NCBI GenBank assembly: GCA_905221605.1 | Contig: CAJNDS010002137.1 | Span: 327,731-391,730, forward strand | Origin: Symbiodinium natans | Taxonomy: Eukaryota; Sar; Dinophyceae; Suessiales; Symbiodiniaceae | Direction: 5' to 3' | Length of the DNA: 64,000 bases | Notes under the pieces: model-generated | Seen by the model: only the letters and a program-made list of their open reading frames with translations | The model's database searches: none | Told to the model about the DNA's origin: nothing | In this document: piece after piece, positions 49,703-60,102 of the stretch | Layout: the number at the start of each line of letters is the position of its first letter | How positions within the stretch are numbered: the stretch's first letter is position 1 | Program-made: the position numbers and the translations under genes

Positions 49703-50060
49703 ACGTCCGTAATATTGTAATGTGTGACCAATGCGTGCGAACGGCCAAAGCAGCCATGTCTGCACGATGATACTGTAGCGTCGTGTGGCCAGCACGCGAA
49801 TGGCCAGAGGATCCATGTCCACACGATGATAACGTCGGTGTGACCAGTGCGTGCGAAGGGCCAGAGCATCCATGTTCGCACGATGATGACGTCCGTGTGA
49901 CCAGCACGCGAATGGCCAGAGCATCCATGTCCACACGATGAGAACGTCGTTGTGACCAGTGCGTGCGACTGGCCAGAGCATTCATGTTCGCACGATGATA
50001 GCGTCGTGTGATCAATGCGTGCAGTTGGCCAGAGCATTCATGTCCGCATGATGACAAACA
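49703..50060. repeat. 57-bp tandem repeat (GAGCATCCATG...GATGACGTCC)
   Basis: Six copies; the GAG(CATCCATG) motif or its variant occurs at 49748, 49807, 49864, 49919, 49976 and 50032 (periods 59, 57, 55, 57 and 56). Each unit reads CATGTTCGCACGATGATGAC, GTCCGTGTGACCAG, TGCGTGCGAATGGCCAGA. The near-multiple-of-three period leaves three minus-strand frames open, encoding repeats such as HTDVIIVRTWMLWPFA; this is a by-product. Related to 19951-20165 in opposite orientation. Confidence 0.87.
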
Positions 50061-52214
50061 AGCTAGGGAAATGTGCAAAGAAGCAAACTGGTGCTCACAT
50101 CGACGCACTTAGTGCTGTGTTTGTACAAAAAATTCCGGACAGGCATGACACTTTGAACTGTTTTTGCATCTACTCGTATGATGTCCGAGACACTTTCGTG
50201 GACACTGCGTGGCTGGACATGCGGAGCCGTGAGTTCGAAAAAACAAGGCCACCGCAAAAATGCTGAGCTGTTTTGCTGTTTTCGACCAAAAAGAAAGCAA
50301 AACACAAAAACAAACAGCATGAAAAACACCTTGTTAATTAAGCCTTGCACATACTCACTTTCTGTTCGCACTGCACATGACCATGCCTGAACATGCAGCG
50401 AAAAACCTGGGCGAGAGTACATCTTTGGCATCGTCTGAAGTGTGGCAACATTGTGCTTTGGTCTACCTGGATTTGATTGCGCTACCTGCATGCATGGTAC
50501 GGCGTGGTATGTCATGCCTGTTTCTTAGTCTAGTATCGTGACATTCACTGTGACATTCGCCACGGGGCTTCGTCGCGGCACAGTGCAGTGTCGCATTTGC
50601 ATGGAAAAACAAACATGCAATTGGCGCAAAACATCGCATAGTGTAATCATGTTGCACGCACCATGCAATGATTATGCAATGTGGCGCTTCGCCAACGTCT
50701 TCTGCTCCCCGTTCTCAGCGGGCCCACGGATCTCTTCGCAACTCGTTTTAGAGAACACAACTCGTGCAGGGCTTGGGCTTCACGTGCGTTTGCGTGCGCT
50801 CGCTGGGACGCCGCGCCGCTTTCGGAAGTGACCGTCAGAAAGGCAAGGGCCGGTAAAGCAGTTGTGAGCTGGAGTGTCCCGCAGATGTGTGGCTTACCAC
50901 GGGCTACGCGTGATGACGCGAGCAGCTGGACCAGCTGTGAGCCTGTCGCTCCCCCACGTGCACCGGGCGCCCACGGCAGTGCTGGACCGCTATGTCGGCT
51001 TGCGAGCGAGCGAAAACCGTGTCACGACGGCAGTTCTGAAATTCTCCTGTTTTGCCCTCGCCTTCGGGAGCAGCTCAAACAGCTTATCAGACCCGACCGT
51101 CGTTTTATTGCTCCTGGCAGCCTGTTGCGGAAGTTCGCCTGGATCTCCTGCGTGCATTGGGGGCCCCGCCCAGCCGCCCAAGCTCGCTGCTGTGGATCAT
51201 ATGAAAAATTCAACCGCAGCCCGGCAGTGCCACGATTTCCTATTTGCGTCGCATGTACGTCCCTTGCGTTGTGTATCGATCTCATTGCTGACAGCGACAT
51301 GGTTCTTTCGTGACCAATGGTCACCAATCCTGCTCCGCGCCGTTGACTCACTGCTTGCAAGGCCTTCATTATAGGAACATCGGTACGAACAGCATGTGTG
51401 GACTTTAACGTTGAAATACGTTGAATCTGCTGGAGGCTCAGTTCGTGAGGGAGGACACGGGCGGCTGGGCTCCTCGAGAGGTGAGGTGGCAGAGTACATG
51501 GCGGCGCGTAACGGGTGCCCGACCCTGGCCTCAATGCGATTGCAAGGCGAGCCAGAAGCCGCGAGCTTCATGGAACGGGCGAAGACCGCAGTGGCATGAT
51601 GAGTTTCTGCGCAGGCAGCCCAGTCGCACGACATCGCACGGCGGCGGCGCATGCAAAGCGCGTGCGCACTGGTTGCGTGACGGCTCGTGACGGCATGGTC
51701 ATCAGCCATCAGCTCCACACGACACCGTTGCGGGGCGTATTGCTTGAACGGCTGAAAACTCATCGCGGGTCGTCCAGCGCCCGTCTTGCCTCGTACACCG
51801 GGCACGTTGTCAAAGGAGCTTGGAAGAACATACCCTCGCTGTAGTCATTACGCATTTACTCAGCTCAGCAGTGCCCCAAGAATCCGGACGACGCACGGCA
51901 CACAGAAAGACCCTTGCTGGACGTGCTTACATGCTCGCAGCGCTGAGTCGACCAAACTGCAAACGACCTCTACCAACACATTTCCGCAAGTGTGCAGCCC
52001 AACAACTGATGGAATTCATGAGCCTGAAGCCCCTTTCAAGATAGCCGATCTGCATGCAATTTCGATACTTCCGATTGCGGGATGCTTGAATGGTGACCCC
52101 TAAGTACGAGCAGTGGGCGTAAGCGCGGCAAAGCACATTCTTTCTGCACCCTGTTAGGGAGCCCCGTACAACAGAGGACGCAACATTTTACCGCACAGCA
52201 CGGGATCAACGCCG
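50061..52214. other. GC-rich region with long overlapping open frames on both strands
   Basis: Plus-strand frames of 210 (50681-51313) and 166 codons (50874-51374) overlap minus-strand frames of 170 (51022-51534) and 202 codons (51197-51805). None has a recognisable domain, and overlapping long frames are expected in GC-rich DNA lacking TA-rich stops. A real gene could be here, but strand and frame cannot be chosen by eye. Confidence 0.3.
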
Positions 52215-52935
52215 TCATTTTTGGTTCAATTTGGCGTCAGCTTCGGCCTCCCGGCACACGCGCAGGGCAGCTGATTCATGTACAGCGAAGCGTCGACCGA
52301 GCAATCCCGGGACCCAGCCCGTGCACACGGTTTTGCTTTGGCTACGCGCGTTTTCATCGCACAGGCGTGTGGGAGCCACGCGCGCGGCAGCAAATGCGAC
52401 AGGAACTGTATCACGTGAGCGTGTGTGCCTGTCGTCAGGTGCCAGCATGAAGTTCGGCGTGACGGCATGCACTCCACGATGGCCACCCTTGAAATCACGC
52501 ATGACGCCAGGCGTCCTTCGATCGCGAATTGGCTGCGATATGCGTGTTGCCACTCTGCGCAGCGAGCAAGAGTGTGCGCACCTCGTCCCTCCGTGCTTTC
52601 GCTGCCATGTGCGAGTCGCTGCAAAGACATGCCAGAGATCCGCAACGTTTCGCAAACAGTCTCGTCGTCGCAACAGGCGTCGAGCATTCGTTGTCAAGGG
52701 CTGCATCCATACCGATGTTGTTGACCACTGCCGCGAATGATCCCGAGTGGATCACCGCCAGCGACGCGCACTTATCAGAGGTTTGGTGCAGAATTCCGGC
52801 GAAACTAAGAGCACCGAGCACGCATATGCTTCCGAGACGACTTCTGAGAGCGCCTCTTGCACAGGTGCACGTGAGCAGTCTTTGCCTCGTAAAGCACTCC
52901 CTGAGCACTCGCTGAGCTATCGAGCCGCTCGCCAC
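52215..52935 (-). CDS. Possible helical-repeat coding region, broken
   Basis: All three minus-strand frames are open in parts. One (52495-52935) has SLACLCSDSHMAAKARRDEV then RTLLLAAQSGN; another (52226-52687) has MLDACCDDETVCETLRISGM then SLQRLAHG. Alternating Leu/Ala helices recall ARM/HEAT repeats, which are common in dinoflagellates. No single frame gives a clean protein, so it is either unspliced or frameshifted. Low confidence. Confidence 0.25.
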
Positions 52936-53092
52936 GTTGCAGCTCCATCCGACGTGCGATCTTCCGCCTGAAGCTTGTGGCTGCTTTTGGGCTTGTGATT
53001 ATGTTAAGCTCGAACCCTCGACCGCTTCTACTAACCATACGCTCATGTACCCATCTCAAATGGAACCACTTTGGGGTGGATAGGGATCGAGC

Positions 53093-53190
53093 CCTAAACC
53101 CGAAACCCTATACCCTACACCCTGAACCCTAAACCCTGAACCGTATACCCTAAACTCTAAACCCTAAACCCTAAACCCTAAACCCTAAAT
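53093..53190. repeat. Telomeric array (CCCTAAA), start of repeat-rich DNA
   Basis: Degenerate then regular CCCTAAA units mark the end of the 8.2-kb heptamer-free island. Confidence 0.9.
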
Positions 53191-53223
53191 TCAAAGGGCG
53201 TCTAGGGTTTTGAGGGTGCAAAC

Positions 53224-53271
53224 TCTCCTCCTGCAGCTCCGTCAGCCGTGAGGCCAAAGATGCCTGTCCAC
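53224..53271 (-). CDS. Coiled-coil exon
   Basis: Minus strand after CTTCTCCCAG|GT: GQASLASRLTELQEE, before GTTTGCAC (GT donor). Heptad-like leucines. CCCTAAA lies on the low side and TTTAGGG on the high side. Confidence 0.5.
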
Positions 53272-53290
53272 CTGGGAGAAGCAGACTTGG

Positions 53291-53490
53291 GTTTAGGGTT
53301 TAGGGTTTAGGGTTTAGGGTTTAGGGGTTTAAGGGTTTAAGGGTTTAAGGGTTTAAGGGTTTAAGGGTTTAAGGGTTTAAGGGTTTAAGGGTTTAAGGGT
53401 TTAAGGGTTTAAGGGTTTAAGGGTTAAGGGTGAAGGGTTATGGGTTAAGGGTTAAGGGTTTAGGGTTAAGGGTTAAGGGTTTAGGGTTAG
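53291..53490. repeat. Telomeric array changing to TTTAAGGG 8-mers
   Basis: Five TTTAGGG heptamers (53291-53325) pass directly into about twelve TTTAAGGG octamers (53327-53425), then TTAAGGG variants. A single changed unit was clearly amplified, pointing to unequal exchange or slippage rather than telomerase synthesis. Confidence 0.93.
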
Positions 53491-54044
53491 CCCACAACCC
53501 GGACACCCAATCTGACACTGATGCTTCGTATGGAGACATGGCAGGCTTGGACGCAGGATGCCTTGAGGGCAGTGGGGCAAAGCTTGTCAGCAGAGTCAGC
53601 AGTTCCCTTAACCCTAAACCCTAAACCCTAAACCCTAAACCCTAAACCCTAAACCCTAAACCCTAAACCCACAACCCTAAACCCTTTTGGCCTTTCGCAG
53701 CAAGGACATGAATCTATTTTTTTGCAAAAATCACCCTCTTAAAGAAGGCACCGAGAAGTAGATGAAATCCGGGTACAGTTGGGATGAGATCCCCAATGCG
53801 ACTATGAACCCCAATCATCCAAAGTACGTGGGCTTCAAACCCCAAACCCTAAACCCTAAACCCCGAACCCTAAACCCTAAACCCCAAACCCTAAACCCTA
53901 AACCCCAAACCCTAAACCCCAAACCCTAAACCCCAAACCCTAGAAACCCTCCCCTGTGTTGACAAGAGGAGACCGGCCTGCGGCTTCTTGGCAGTACTTC
54001 AGCGTCCACTCGCACAAGTTCCCCAACCTTGGCTCACAAAAAGT
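53491..54044. other. Intron-like DNA
   Basis: CCCTAAA array at 53607-53680 and a CCCTAAACCCCAAA alternating array at 53840-53942. Unique DNA at 53500-53605 and 53685-53835 without recognised exons. Confidence 0.45.
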
Positions 54045-54158
54045 CAGGGTTTAGGGTTTAGGGTTTAGGGTTTAGGGTTTAGGGTTTAGGGTTTAGGGTT
54101 TAGGGTTTAGGGTTTTGGGTTGAGGGTTTAGGGTTTAGGGTTTAGGGTTTAGGGTTTA
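54045..54158. repeat. Telomeric array (TTTAGGG)15
   Basis: About fifteen heptamers ending at the left end of a family-3 hairpin. Confidence 0.95.
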
Positions 54159-54355
54159 GGGATGCTCCCCCTATATACTAACAGTCCTTGTAGGGTTTAG
54201 GGGTTAGGGCTTAGGGGGTATTCTTCCCCCTTATACTAACAGTCCTTAATAGGGATTATAGTACCCCACCCACCCCCCTATTATGATCCCTATTCCGAAC
54301 CTAACAGTCCTTAGTACCCTATTCAGGACTGCTAGTATCAGGGGGAGCATCCCAA
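54159..54355. mobile_element. Nested family-3 hairpins
   Basis: GGGATGCTCCCCCTATATAC...AACAGTCCTTG passes into TAGGGTTTAGGGG, then a second start TTCTTCCCCCTTATACTAAC and a full hairpin ending CAGGGGGAGCATCCCAA. Two copies are partly merged, with telomere-like sequence at the joint. Confidence 0.68.
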
Positions 54356-54925
54356 CCTAAACCCTACACCCTTTTACAAAAGATGAAGGGTTCATCGAGA
54401 GTTCGGGCTTATGGCATCAAGTAGGACATCCGCCCAAAACCTGACTTTCAGCCACTGCTTCTTTCTGGACAAGTCTCCCGTCTTGATTTGTGTTTAGGAT
54501 TTAGGGTTTAGGGTTTAGGATTTAGGATTTAGGGTTTAGGGTTTAGGGTTTAGGGGTTTGGGGGGGTTTTCGTTCAGGCTTTCTAGAGTGTACAGGGGCT
54601 TAAGGCATCAACCATGGAGGCCAGGATTCGGGATTAACTTGTTTAGGGTTTAGGGTTTAGGGTTTAGGGTTTAGGGTTTGGGGTTTGGGGTTTGGGGTTT
54701 AGGGTTTAGGGCCCTCAAAGGGTTCAGGGGTTTCTCGTGTGTAGAGTCGACCTTACAAGGACCCCAAACCTACTTTTTTTGGTAGGCTTATATGATTTTT
54801 AGGTAATCTACAAAAAGTAGGTTTGGGGTTCCTAAGGTGTAGGCTTATAGGATTCCTACGAGAAGTAGGTTTTAGGTTCTTGAGGTGTAGAACTCAAAGA
54901 ACGGGGGGCGCAGCTGTGTTGCAAC
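54356..54925. other. Intron-like DNA
   Basis: TTTAGGG blocks at 54490-54556 and 54641-54710. 54760-54890 contains an inverted/direct AGTAGGTTT...ACCTACTTTTTT pair (possible small hairpin). No exon. Confidence 0.42.
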
Positions 54926-54983
54926 CGGGGAACTGCGCCACCGCAGCGTTCAACTCCTCACTCTTCGCGGGCTCCGCTGAGGC
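54926..54983 (-). CDS. Exon, helical, unknown product
   Basis: Minus strand after CCCCGGGAG|GCC: ASAEPAKSEELNAAVAQFP, before GTTGCAAC (GT donor). TTTAGGG adjoins the high side. Confidence 0.45.
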
Positions 54984-55634
54984 CTCCCGGGGATTTGAGT
55001 TTAGGGTTTGGGGTTTGGGGTTTAGGGTTTAGGGTTTGAAGTTTAGGGTTTAGTGTTTAGGGTTTACGTTTGCAGGCTTTGTAGGGGTTTATAGGGTTTA
55101 GGGGTTTATAGGGTTTAGGGCGTTTAGGGTTTACAGGCTTTATTGGGGTTTATAGGGTTTAGGGATTTATAGGGTTAATAGGGGTTTATAGGATTTCGGG
55201 GTTTGTAGGGTTTACAGGGTTTATAGGGGTTTATAGGGTTTGTCGGTGAGCGCTATAGGGTTTAGGGGTTTGGGGTTCAGGGTTCTGTGCCGAGGTTCAC
55301 CTATTTACTCAACATGTCCGCGGCTTGGCAGAGAATCTTGTAAGAGGGTATGATACTTAATCATAGGGGGTTTGCCCTACGGGATCATGTTACCCCATAC
55401 AACTAGACTGCTTGGAAGTTCATGGGAACTTATAAAGAGGCCTTGGGGGGCTTAATGCTCCCGATTTTGAGGTCTATGGACCCTAAACCCTTTTCGGGTT
55501 CAAACCAACACCCTAGACCCTAATCACTAGAAAAAAATTGGTATGGGCCATAAAACCCTAAACCCTAAACCCTAGACCCTAAACCCTAAACCCTGAACCC
55601 TAAACCCCAAACCCAAAACCCTAAAACCTATCAC
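54984..55634. repeat. Degenerate G-rich telomere-derived tract
   Basis: TTTAGGG, TTTATAGGG and TTTACAGGG variants fill 55000-55300; a CCCTAAA block (55553-55630) borders the next exon. Only intron DNA is seen. Confidence 0.7.
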
Positions 55635-55699
55635 CTGGCCTCCCCTCGTTGCTTCTGCGATGCCAACAGCGAGGACATCTCACCGCGGAGCGCGGCCAC
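55635..55699 (-). CDS. Coiled-coil exon
   Basis: Minus strand after CCCATGGTCAG|GTG: VAALRGEMSSLLASQKQRGE then A, ending GCCAG|GTGATAGG. VAALRGEMSSL parallels LAALRGDVAALVAEAAKQR in the 57.1-kb segment, implying duplicated coiled-coil units. Confidence 0.58.
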
Positions 55700-55935
55700 C
55701 TGACCATGGGGTTGAGGGTTTAGGGTTTAGGGTTTGGGGTTTCGGGGTAAACTTGGGGCTTGGGGTTTAGGGTTTGGGGTTTAGGGTTTGGGGCTTAGGG
55801 TTTGGGGTTTAGGGTTTGGGGCTTAGGGTTTAGAGTTTGGGCTTAAGGGTTTAGGGTTTGGGGTTTCGGGGTAAACTTGGGGTTTGGGGTTTAGGGTTTG
55901 GGGTTTGGGGTTTAGGGTTTGGGGTTTAGGGGGTT
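55700..55935. repeat. Alternating TTTAGGG / TTTGGGG array
   Basis: About 230 bp of TTTAGGG and TTTGGGG. A block of about 140 bp containing GGGGTTTCGGGGTAAACTTG appears twice (from about 55735 and about 55860), so a higher-order duplication occurred. Confidence 0.85.
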
Positions 55936-57084
55936 TAGGGAGAGCCCAGTATATGCAGGTGTCTCGGGATCTGAATTTTTTTTGCATTGTCACCCCTTGT
56001 CTCGGGGATGACATGAACCCTCTTACCTTATAATAGGGAATTGTCAGCCTTTTCCTCGGGGATTCGACTGGTATGGAGAGCATGTTTGGTCGCTTGGTCC
56101 CCAAGGTCCCCTCTCCTCAAGCCTGGGTATTGAGTTCAGACCCAAAGGGCGTTTAAGGGGTTCATCCACTTGGAAACTAAACTCTAGAATACTTACACAT
56201 GGTTTAAAATACAAACTAGCGACTCTGTCGCTTTAAGGTTTAGGGTTTAGGACAAGCACTACAAGTCCCCCGCTTTGCAAACGCCTCAGTCATGCTGGGA
56301 GACCAGATGAACTCTGCAAGGCTCCATTTAGGGTTTGAGGGTTTAAGGGTCTAGGGGTTTAAGGGTATAAGGGTTTTAGGGCTTATGTAGTCCCCCGCCC
56401 TATAAACCCCAAACCCCTGACCCCATTAACCCTGCATTTTGTCCCCTGCCTGGTTCAGCACTGCTCGGCCTTGGAGTACAACCAGGTGATGCTAGAGCGC
56501 GGGCCAAAAGACGTACCCATATGGTCTTTGCCTGGGCCTTACATTACAGGGTGTCCCGATGCAGAAGCTTTAGAGGGCGCAGGGTAATCATATCACATAG
56601 GTGCATGGCCCCTCAAAGTTGTGTTACAAGTGAGGGCCTCGGTATGCTACATGAGCCCTAAAAAGTGAGAAGCCAAGCAGATGTCGCACGGGTTTGGGGT
56701 CGAGGGTTTATAAGGTTAGGCTTGAGAGTATAGGGTTTAGGGTTTAGGGTTTAGGCTTGTTAGGCACCACCTAATTCTGAGAGGCCGGCTTTCATCGGCG
56801 GTCACCTGCACGGAAGCTTTGCTGAAATGCCCCGCACTTAGGGTTCAGGGTTTAGGGTTTAGGGTTAGGGTTTAGGGGTTAGGGTTTAGGGTTTGGGGGT
56901 TAGGGTTTAGGGTTTAGGGCGCCTCCGCACCACCTTTGGCCACACCCTGCAGCTGTCCAACCTGCACATGGAGGTGAAGGGTTTCGAAAATCCAGGGTAT
57001 GCTCCTTTTGGGTTCCATGTTGCAAACTACATTATGTTGTAGGGTATGTGGGCACTCGTATCCCATAGGAACACACACGCACTA
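55936..57084. other. Intron-like DNA
   Basis: Short TTTAGGG blocks (56238, 56330, 56720-56755, 56838-56920) and unique segments. A weak minus-strand candidate at 56770-56830 (GHFSKASVQVTADESRPL) is not supported further. Confidence 0.4.
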
Positions 57085-57363
57085 GAGGAAGAATGTGTCG
57101 ACTGGCATCTTCACCGCGCGCTGCTTCGCAGCCTCGGCAACCAATGCGGCAACGTCTCCACGCAACGCTGCCAACTGCGCCTGAGACAACACGCTGCGGA
57201 TGTGTTCACATTTTCGTGCAACGTCTTCTTGAATCTTCTCTTTACGGACATGGCACGTGCGCAAAAAGAATTCATTGAGCATACGTTGACGGGAGTTGCA
57301 CCAAGGCACCGCGGTTTCACCCGCATAGCTGGACGAATAAGAAGCGTCGATGGCGCTTTGCAT
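57085..57363 (-). CDS. Coiled-coil coding segment
   Basis: A 93-codon minus-strand frame with FFLRTCHVRKEKIQEDVARK, CEHIRSVLSQAQLAALRGDV and AALVAEAAKQRAVKMPVDTF. The second half is a clear amphipathic helix, related to the 55.65-kb exon. An ATG at about 57363 is available, but an internal acceptor (TTCTGAG|) at 57379 is equally possible. Other frames of this segment are also open. Confidence 0.5.
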
Positions 57364-57387
57364 GGTGCGACATCCGCTCAGAAGAAA

Positions 57388-57500
57388 TTGGTAGTCCAGA
57401 AAAACAAATTATAATCAGGGTGCCCTTTTTGGGGTTGGTTACTGTATAAGGGAACCTTGAACCCCCAAAAAAGGGAAAAGGGTACCACTGGGCTACCAAG
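57388..57500. mobile_element. Hairpin MITE/introner, family 1
   Basis: Left TTGGTAGTCCAG, right TACCACTGGGCTACCAAG; AGGGTGCCCTTTTTGGGG / CCCCCAAAAAAGGGAAAAGGGTACC pair internally. On the minus strand it starts TCTTG|GTAGCCC (GT donor). Splicing to the 57.1-kb frame could not be made to fit by eye, so a role as intron is not proven for this copy. Confidence 0.72.
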
Positions 57501-57675
57501 AGAACTAGGTAACGCCACAGGCTTCTCCAGCTGGAGGGTCTTTTGGGCAATTGGTAGCAAACTGAACATCATGAGGCTACCTCACAGCTGTGCAGTGCAC
57601 ACTGGCCACAAATGTAGCTTATAGCTTGAACCCACCAGGCGAGCAAAACTTAAGACCCTAAACCCTAAAACCCGA
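57501..57675. other. Unassigned sequence
   Basis: Minus strand reads MMFSLLPIAQKTLQLEKPVA then LPSSL up to the hairpin edge; a possible exon, no domain recognised. Confidence 0.28.
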
Positions 57676-57807
57676 AAACCCAAACCGCAAACCCTAAACC
57701 CTAAACCCTAAACCCTAAACCCTAAACCCTAAACCCTAAACCCTAAACCCTAAACCCTAAACCCTAAACCCTAAACCCTAAACCCTAAACCCTAAACCCT
57801 AAACCCT
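57676..57807. repeat. Telomeric array (CCCTAAA)18
   Basis: About eighteen heptamers, nearly all perfect. Confidence 0.96.
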
Positions 57808-58972
57808 GCCTTCGTCGAATCCAAGCCGTAACACAGTATACTTGCGCTGCGGTGATCCATAGCAAAAGCAAAGCACTAAACCCTGAAACGTTGGTGCAAT
57901 CCATCCGGCTTAGGGGGTTACCCGGATGGGCCATTAGACCTTGTAACCCTTGGAAGAGGGCCTTTATGAGGCTGTTTATGGGGGCTTATAGGGCCAAATG
58001 TTTTAATAGCCCATCCTATTCTGTAGGCTTGCAATGCCATAGAAACCTGCTTAAAGTGCAATCACGGAATCGATGGTGATTTGGGGTACTTTTCTGGAAG
58101 CCTTTGCACACAAGACCACTGCAGCCCAAAACCCTATGAACCCCCCACTATGATCCCTAAACCCTAAACCCTAAACCCTTTTAGGGTTTATAGCAGTCTT
58201 GGGAGCTTTGTGGGAGGGGCTCGACGGTTTGTCCTTGTCAGTGAATTTTCAGGCCCTGCAAGCCTTTCAACCATCACCAAATAAGAGTTCAGAGAAGTGA
58301 TAATCAGGAAGGGTCCTCCAATTAAACGATGAGTGACTTCTCCACATCACTCCAGTACGGTAACCAGCAAGCTGGAGTCTAAGGGGCTTAGGGTACCTTG
58401 GGCTCTGTAGGAACAGGCCTCTTGGGCAGTATGCTTGCACTGCCCAACCCTCCAAAATTGCAGCAAGCAGAGTCCCCCCCCCCAAACCCCCCCAAACCCC
58501 CCCCCAAACCCCCCCAAACCCCCCCAAAAAACCCCCCCCCAACCCCCCCCCCCCCCCCCAAACCCCCCCCCCAAAACCCCCTCCCCCCACCCCCCCCCCA
58601 AAAAAAAAACAAGCCCGAAACCCTACACACCCGGGCTTATGGTGTGAGGGTTTTCGGTAAACCCACTGTTCTTCAGACTCCCGCGGCCAGCACCTTCTTT
58701 TCCCACTACGCGGCACGTTTGGACACCGAGGCCTCATGAGGACCCGAAACCCTACACCCCCAAAGCCCTAAACCCTGAAACCTAAACCCTCAAGCCTACA
58801 CCCGTAACCCGAAATTCTAAACCCTAAAACCTAAACCCTGAAGCCTACACCCCTAAGCCTTGAAGACCCTAAACCTCCCACTCTCCTTCGAAGGAACAAC
58901 CTTGGGGACCAAATGTGCAGCCTCTCATGGGGATCATGTGCCACATAATTTACGAGAATCCATATTCAGATC
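57808..58972. other. Unassigned sequence with C-rich tract
   Basis: 58470-58612 is a C-rich tract of C runs and AAACCCCCC units; the Pro-rich and Gly-rich peptides read from it are artefacts. 58640-58740 is open on both strands (minus: CPNVPRSGKRRCWPRESEEQ) without a recognised domain. Confidence 0.4.
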
Positions 58973-59135
58973 TAGGATGGCCCTCAAAACCATCTGCGAA
59001 GGGTTTAGGGTTTAGGGTTTAGGGTTTAGGGTTTAGGGGCTTAGGGGTTTAGGGTTTAGGGTTTAGGGCTTAGGGTAAACCCAACAAGGGAAAAATCACA
59101 TTCCAGGGGCCGACCTGACCATAAGCCCTTCTAGG
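58973..59135. mobile_element. Hairpin element, family 2, interrupted by telomeric repeats
   Basis: CTAGGATGGCCCTCAAAACC...CTGCGAAGG at the left and AAACCCAACAAGGGAAAAAT...ATTCCAGGGGCCGACC at the right match 43068-43178. About 75 bp of TTTAGGG heptamers replace the middle. Compare 29853-29965, interrupted in the opposite orientation. Confidence 0.62.
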
Positions 59136-60002
59136 TTTCATTTCGTCCCCAAGGAATGTGCACTCACATGCCATTTCCGAGGTGAGGCGCCTGGCTCGTT
59201 GCACGGCGTGAGGTTGAAAAAGGTTTAGGGTTTAGGGTTTAGGGTTTCGGGTTAAGGTTGGTTTCATGAGGGATAAGGCGAGACTTGCAAGGGCCCGTCA
59301 AGGCGTTTGTATAAACCTTGCGAAGATTCCCAGCGCCCTGAAAGATTGCCGAAAAGTTGCCAACATTGTGCCAGGTGCTCCATGTGACCCATAGGCCCCA
59401 AGTGCTCCGAGCATTTGAAGTGTCCAAGTGTCCCAAGTGCCTCAAGTGTCCCCTAAACATGCTTACATGTGTTGCATGTGAAGGGCTGGTTCCGGTTTGG
59501 TTCGCTGCGAGTTGGCCTTGGGGCGGGCGTGTCTTCACACTACTGCGTTCAGATGACCAATGCTACACCCCCACACCCCAGGTTCATTTAGTCCGCCGAG
59601 GATGGCAGCACATGAGTTGACCGATGTCATATCATTTCATGACCAAACCCTAAACCTTAAACCCTAAATAGGGCTTAGGGTTTAGGGGTTTAGGGCTTAG
59701 GGTTCAGGGGTTTAGGGTTGTAGAGTTGTATATAGGGATTAGGTCACATACAACAAAAATCCACGTTGATCCAAAAACAATAAGTGAAGGCTCACGGGAC
59801 TTTCGTTCTCGTGCACGAAGCCGCAGCCCTCTAGATCCTTGCTTACATTCAAAGGGGGAGAAGTGAAGGCCCCAGCCTAAACCCCTAAATCCAGTCGTAC
59901 CATTCACCAAGTTGGGCGCTAAACCTAAACCCTAAACCCTAAACCCTAAACCCTAGGCCCTAAACCCTAAACCCTAAACCCAAAACCCAAAACCCTAAGC
60001 CC
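59136..60002. other. Intron-like DNA
   Basis: TTTAGGG (59222-59250) and CCCTAAA (59925-59985) blocks. 59370-59455 has AAGTGTCCAAGTGTCCC-type short repeats. No exon supported. Confidence 0.4.
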
Positions 60003-60102
60003 TGCGTGCCGACCCGGGGCTGTGGCGAGTGGGCCCCAGGCAGCTGATTTGCCCGATCGCACGGCCTCAGACTCTTTCAGAGACGAAGAGAGATAACCGC
60101 TT
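60003..60102 (-). CDS. Exon next to an introner, unknown product
   Basis: Minus strand after GGCAGCCTAG|A (end of a family-1 hairpin): SGYLSSSLKESEAVRSGKSA then AWGPLATAPGRHAG. Ser/Ala/Gly-rich. A GC donor (GCAGG|GCTTAGGG) would end it at a telomeric array. Confidence 0.42.

Noticed and set aside
49621-50108. 138-codon minus-strand frames with HTDVIIVRTWMLWP repeats
   Set aside because: Three frames are open at once across a 57-bp tandem repeat; no start or splice context favours a gene.
57046-57414. Plus-strand 122-codon frame
   Set aside because: Antisense to the coiled-coil segment at 57.1 kb, which is supported by similarity to the 55.65-kb exon.
58267-58739. Proline-rich and glycine-rich proteins
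   Set aside because: Frames of a C-rich low-complexity tract with homopolymers.
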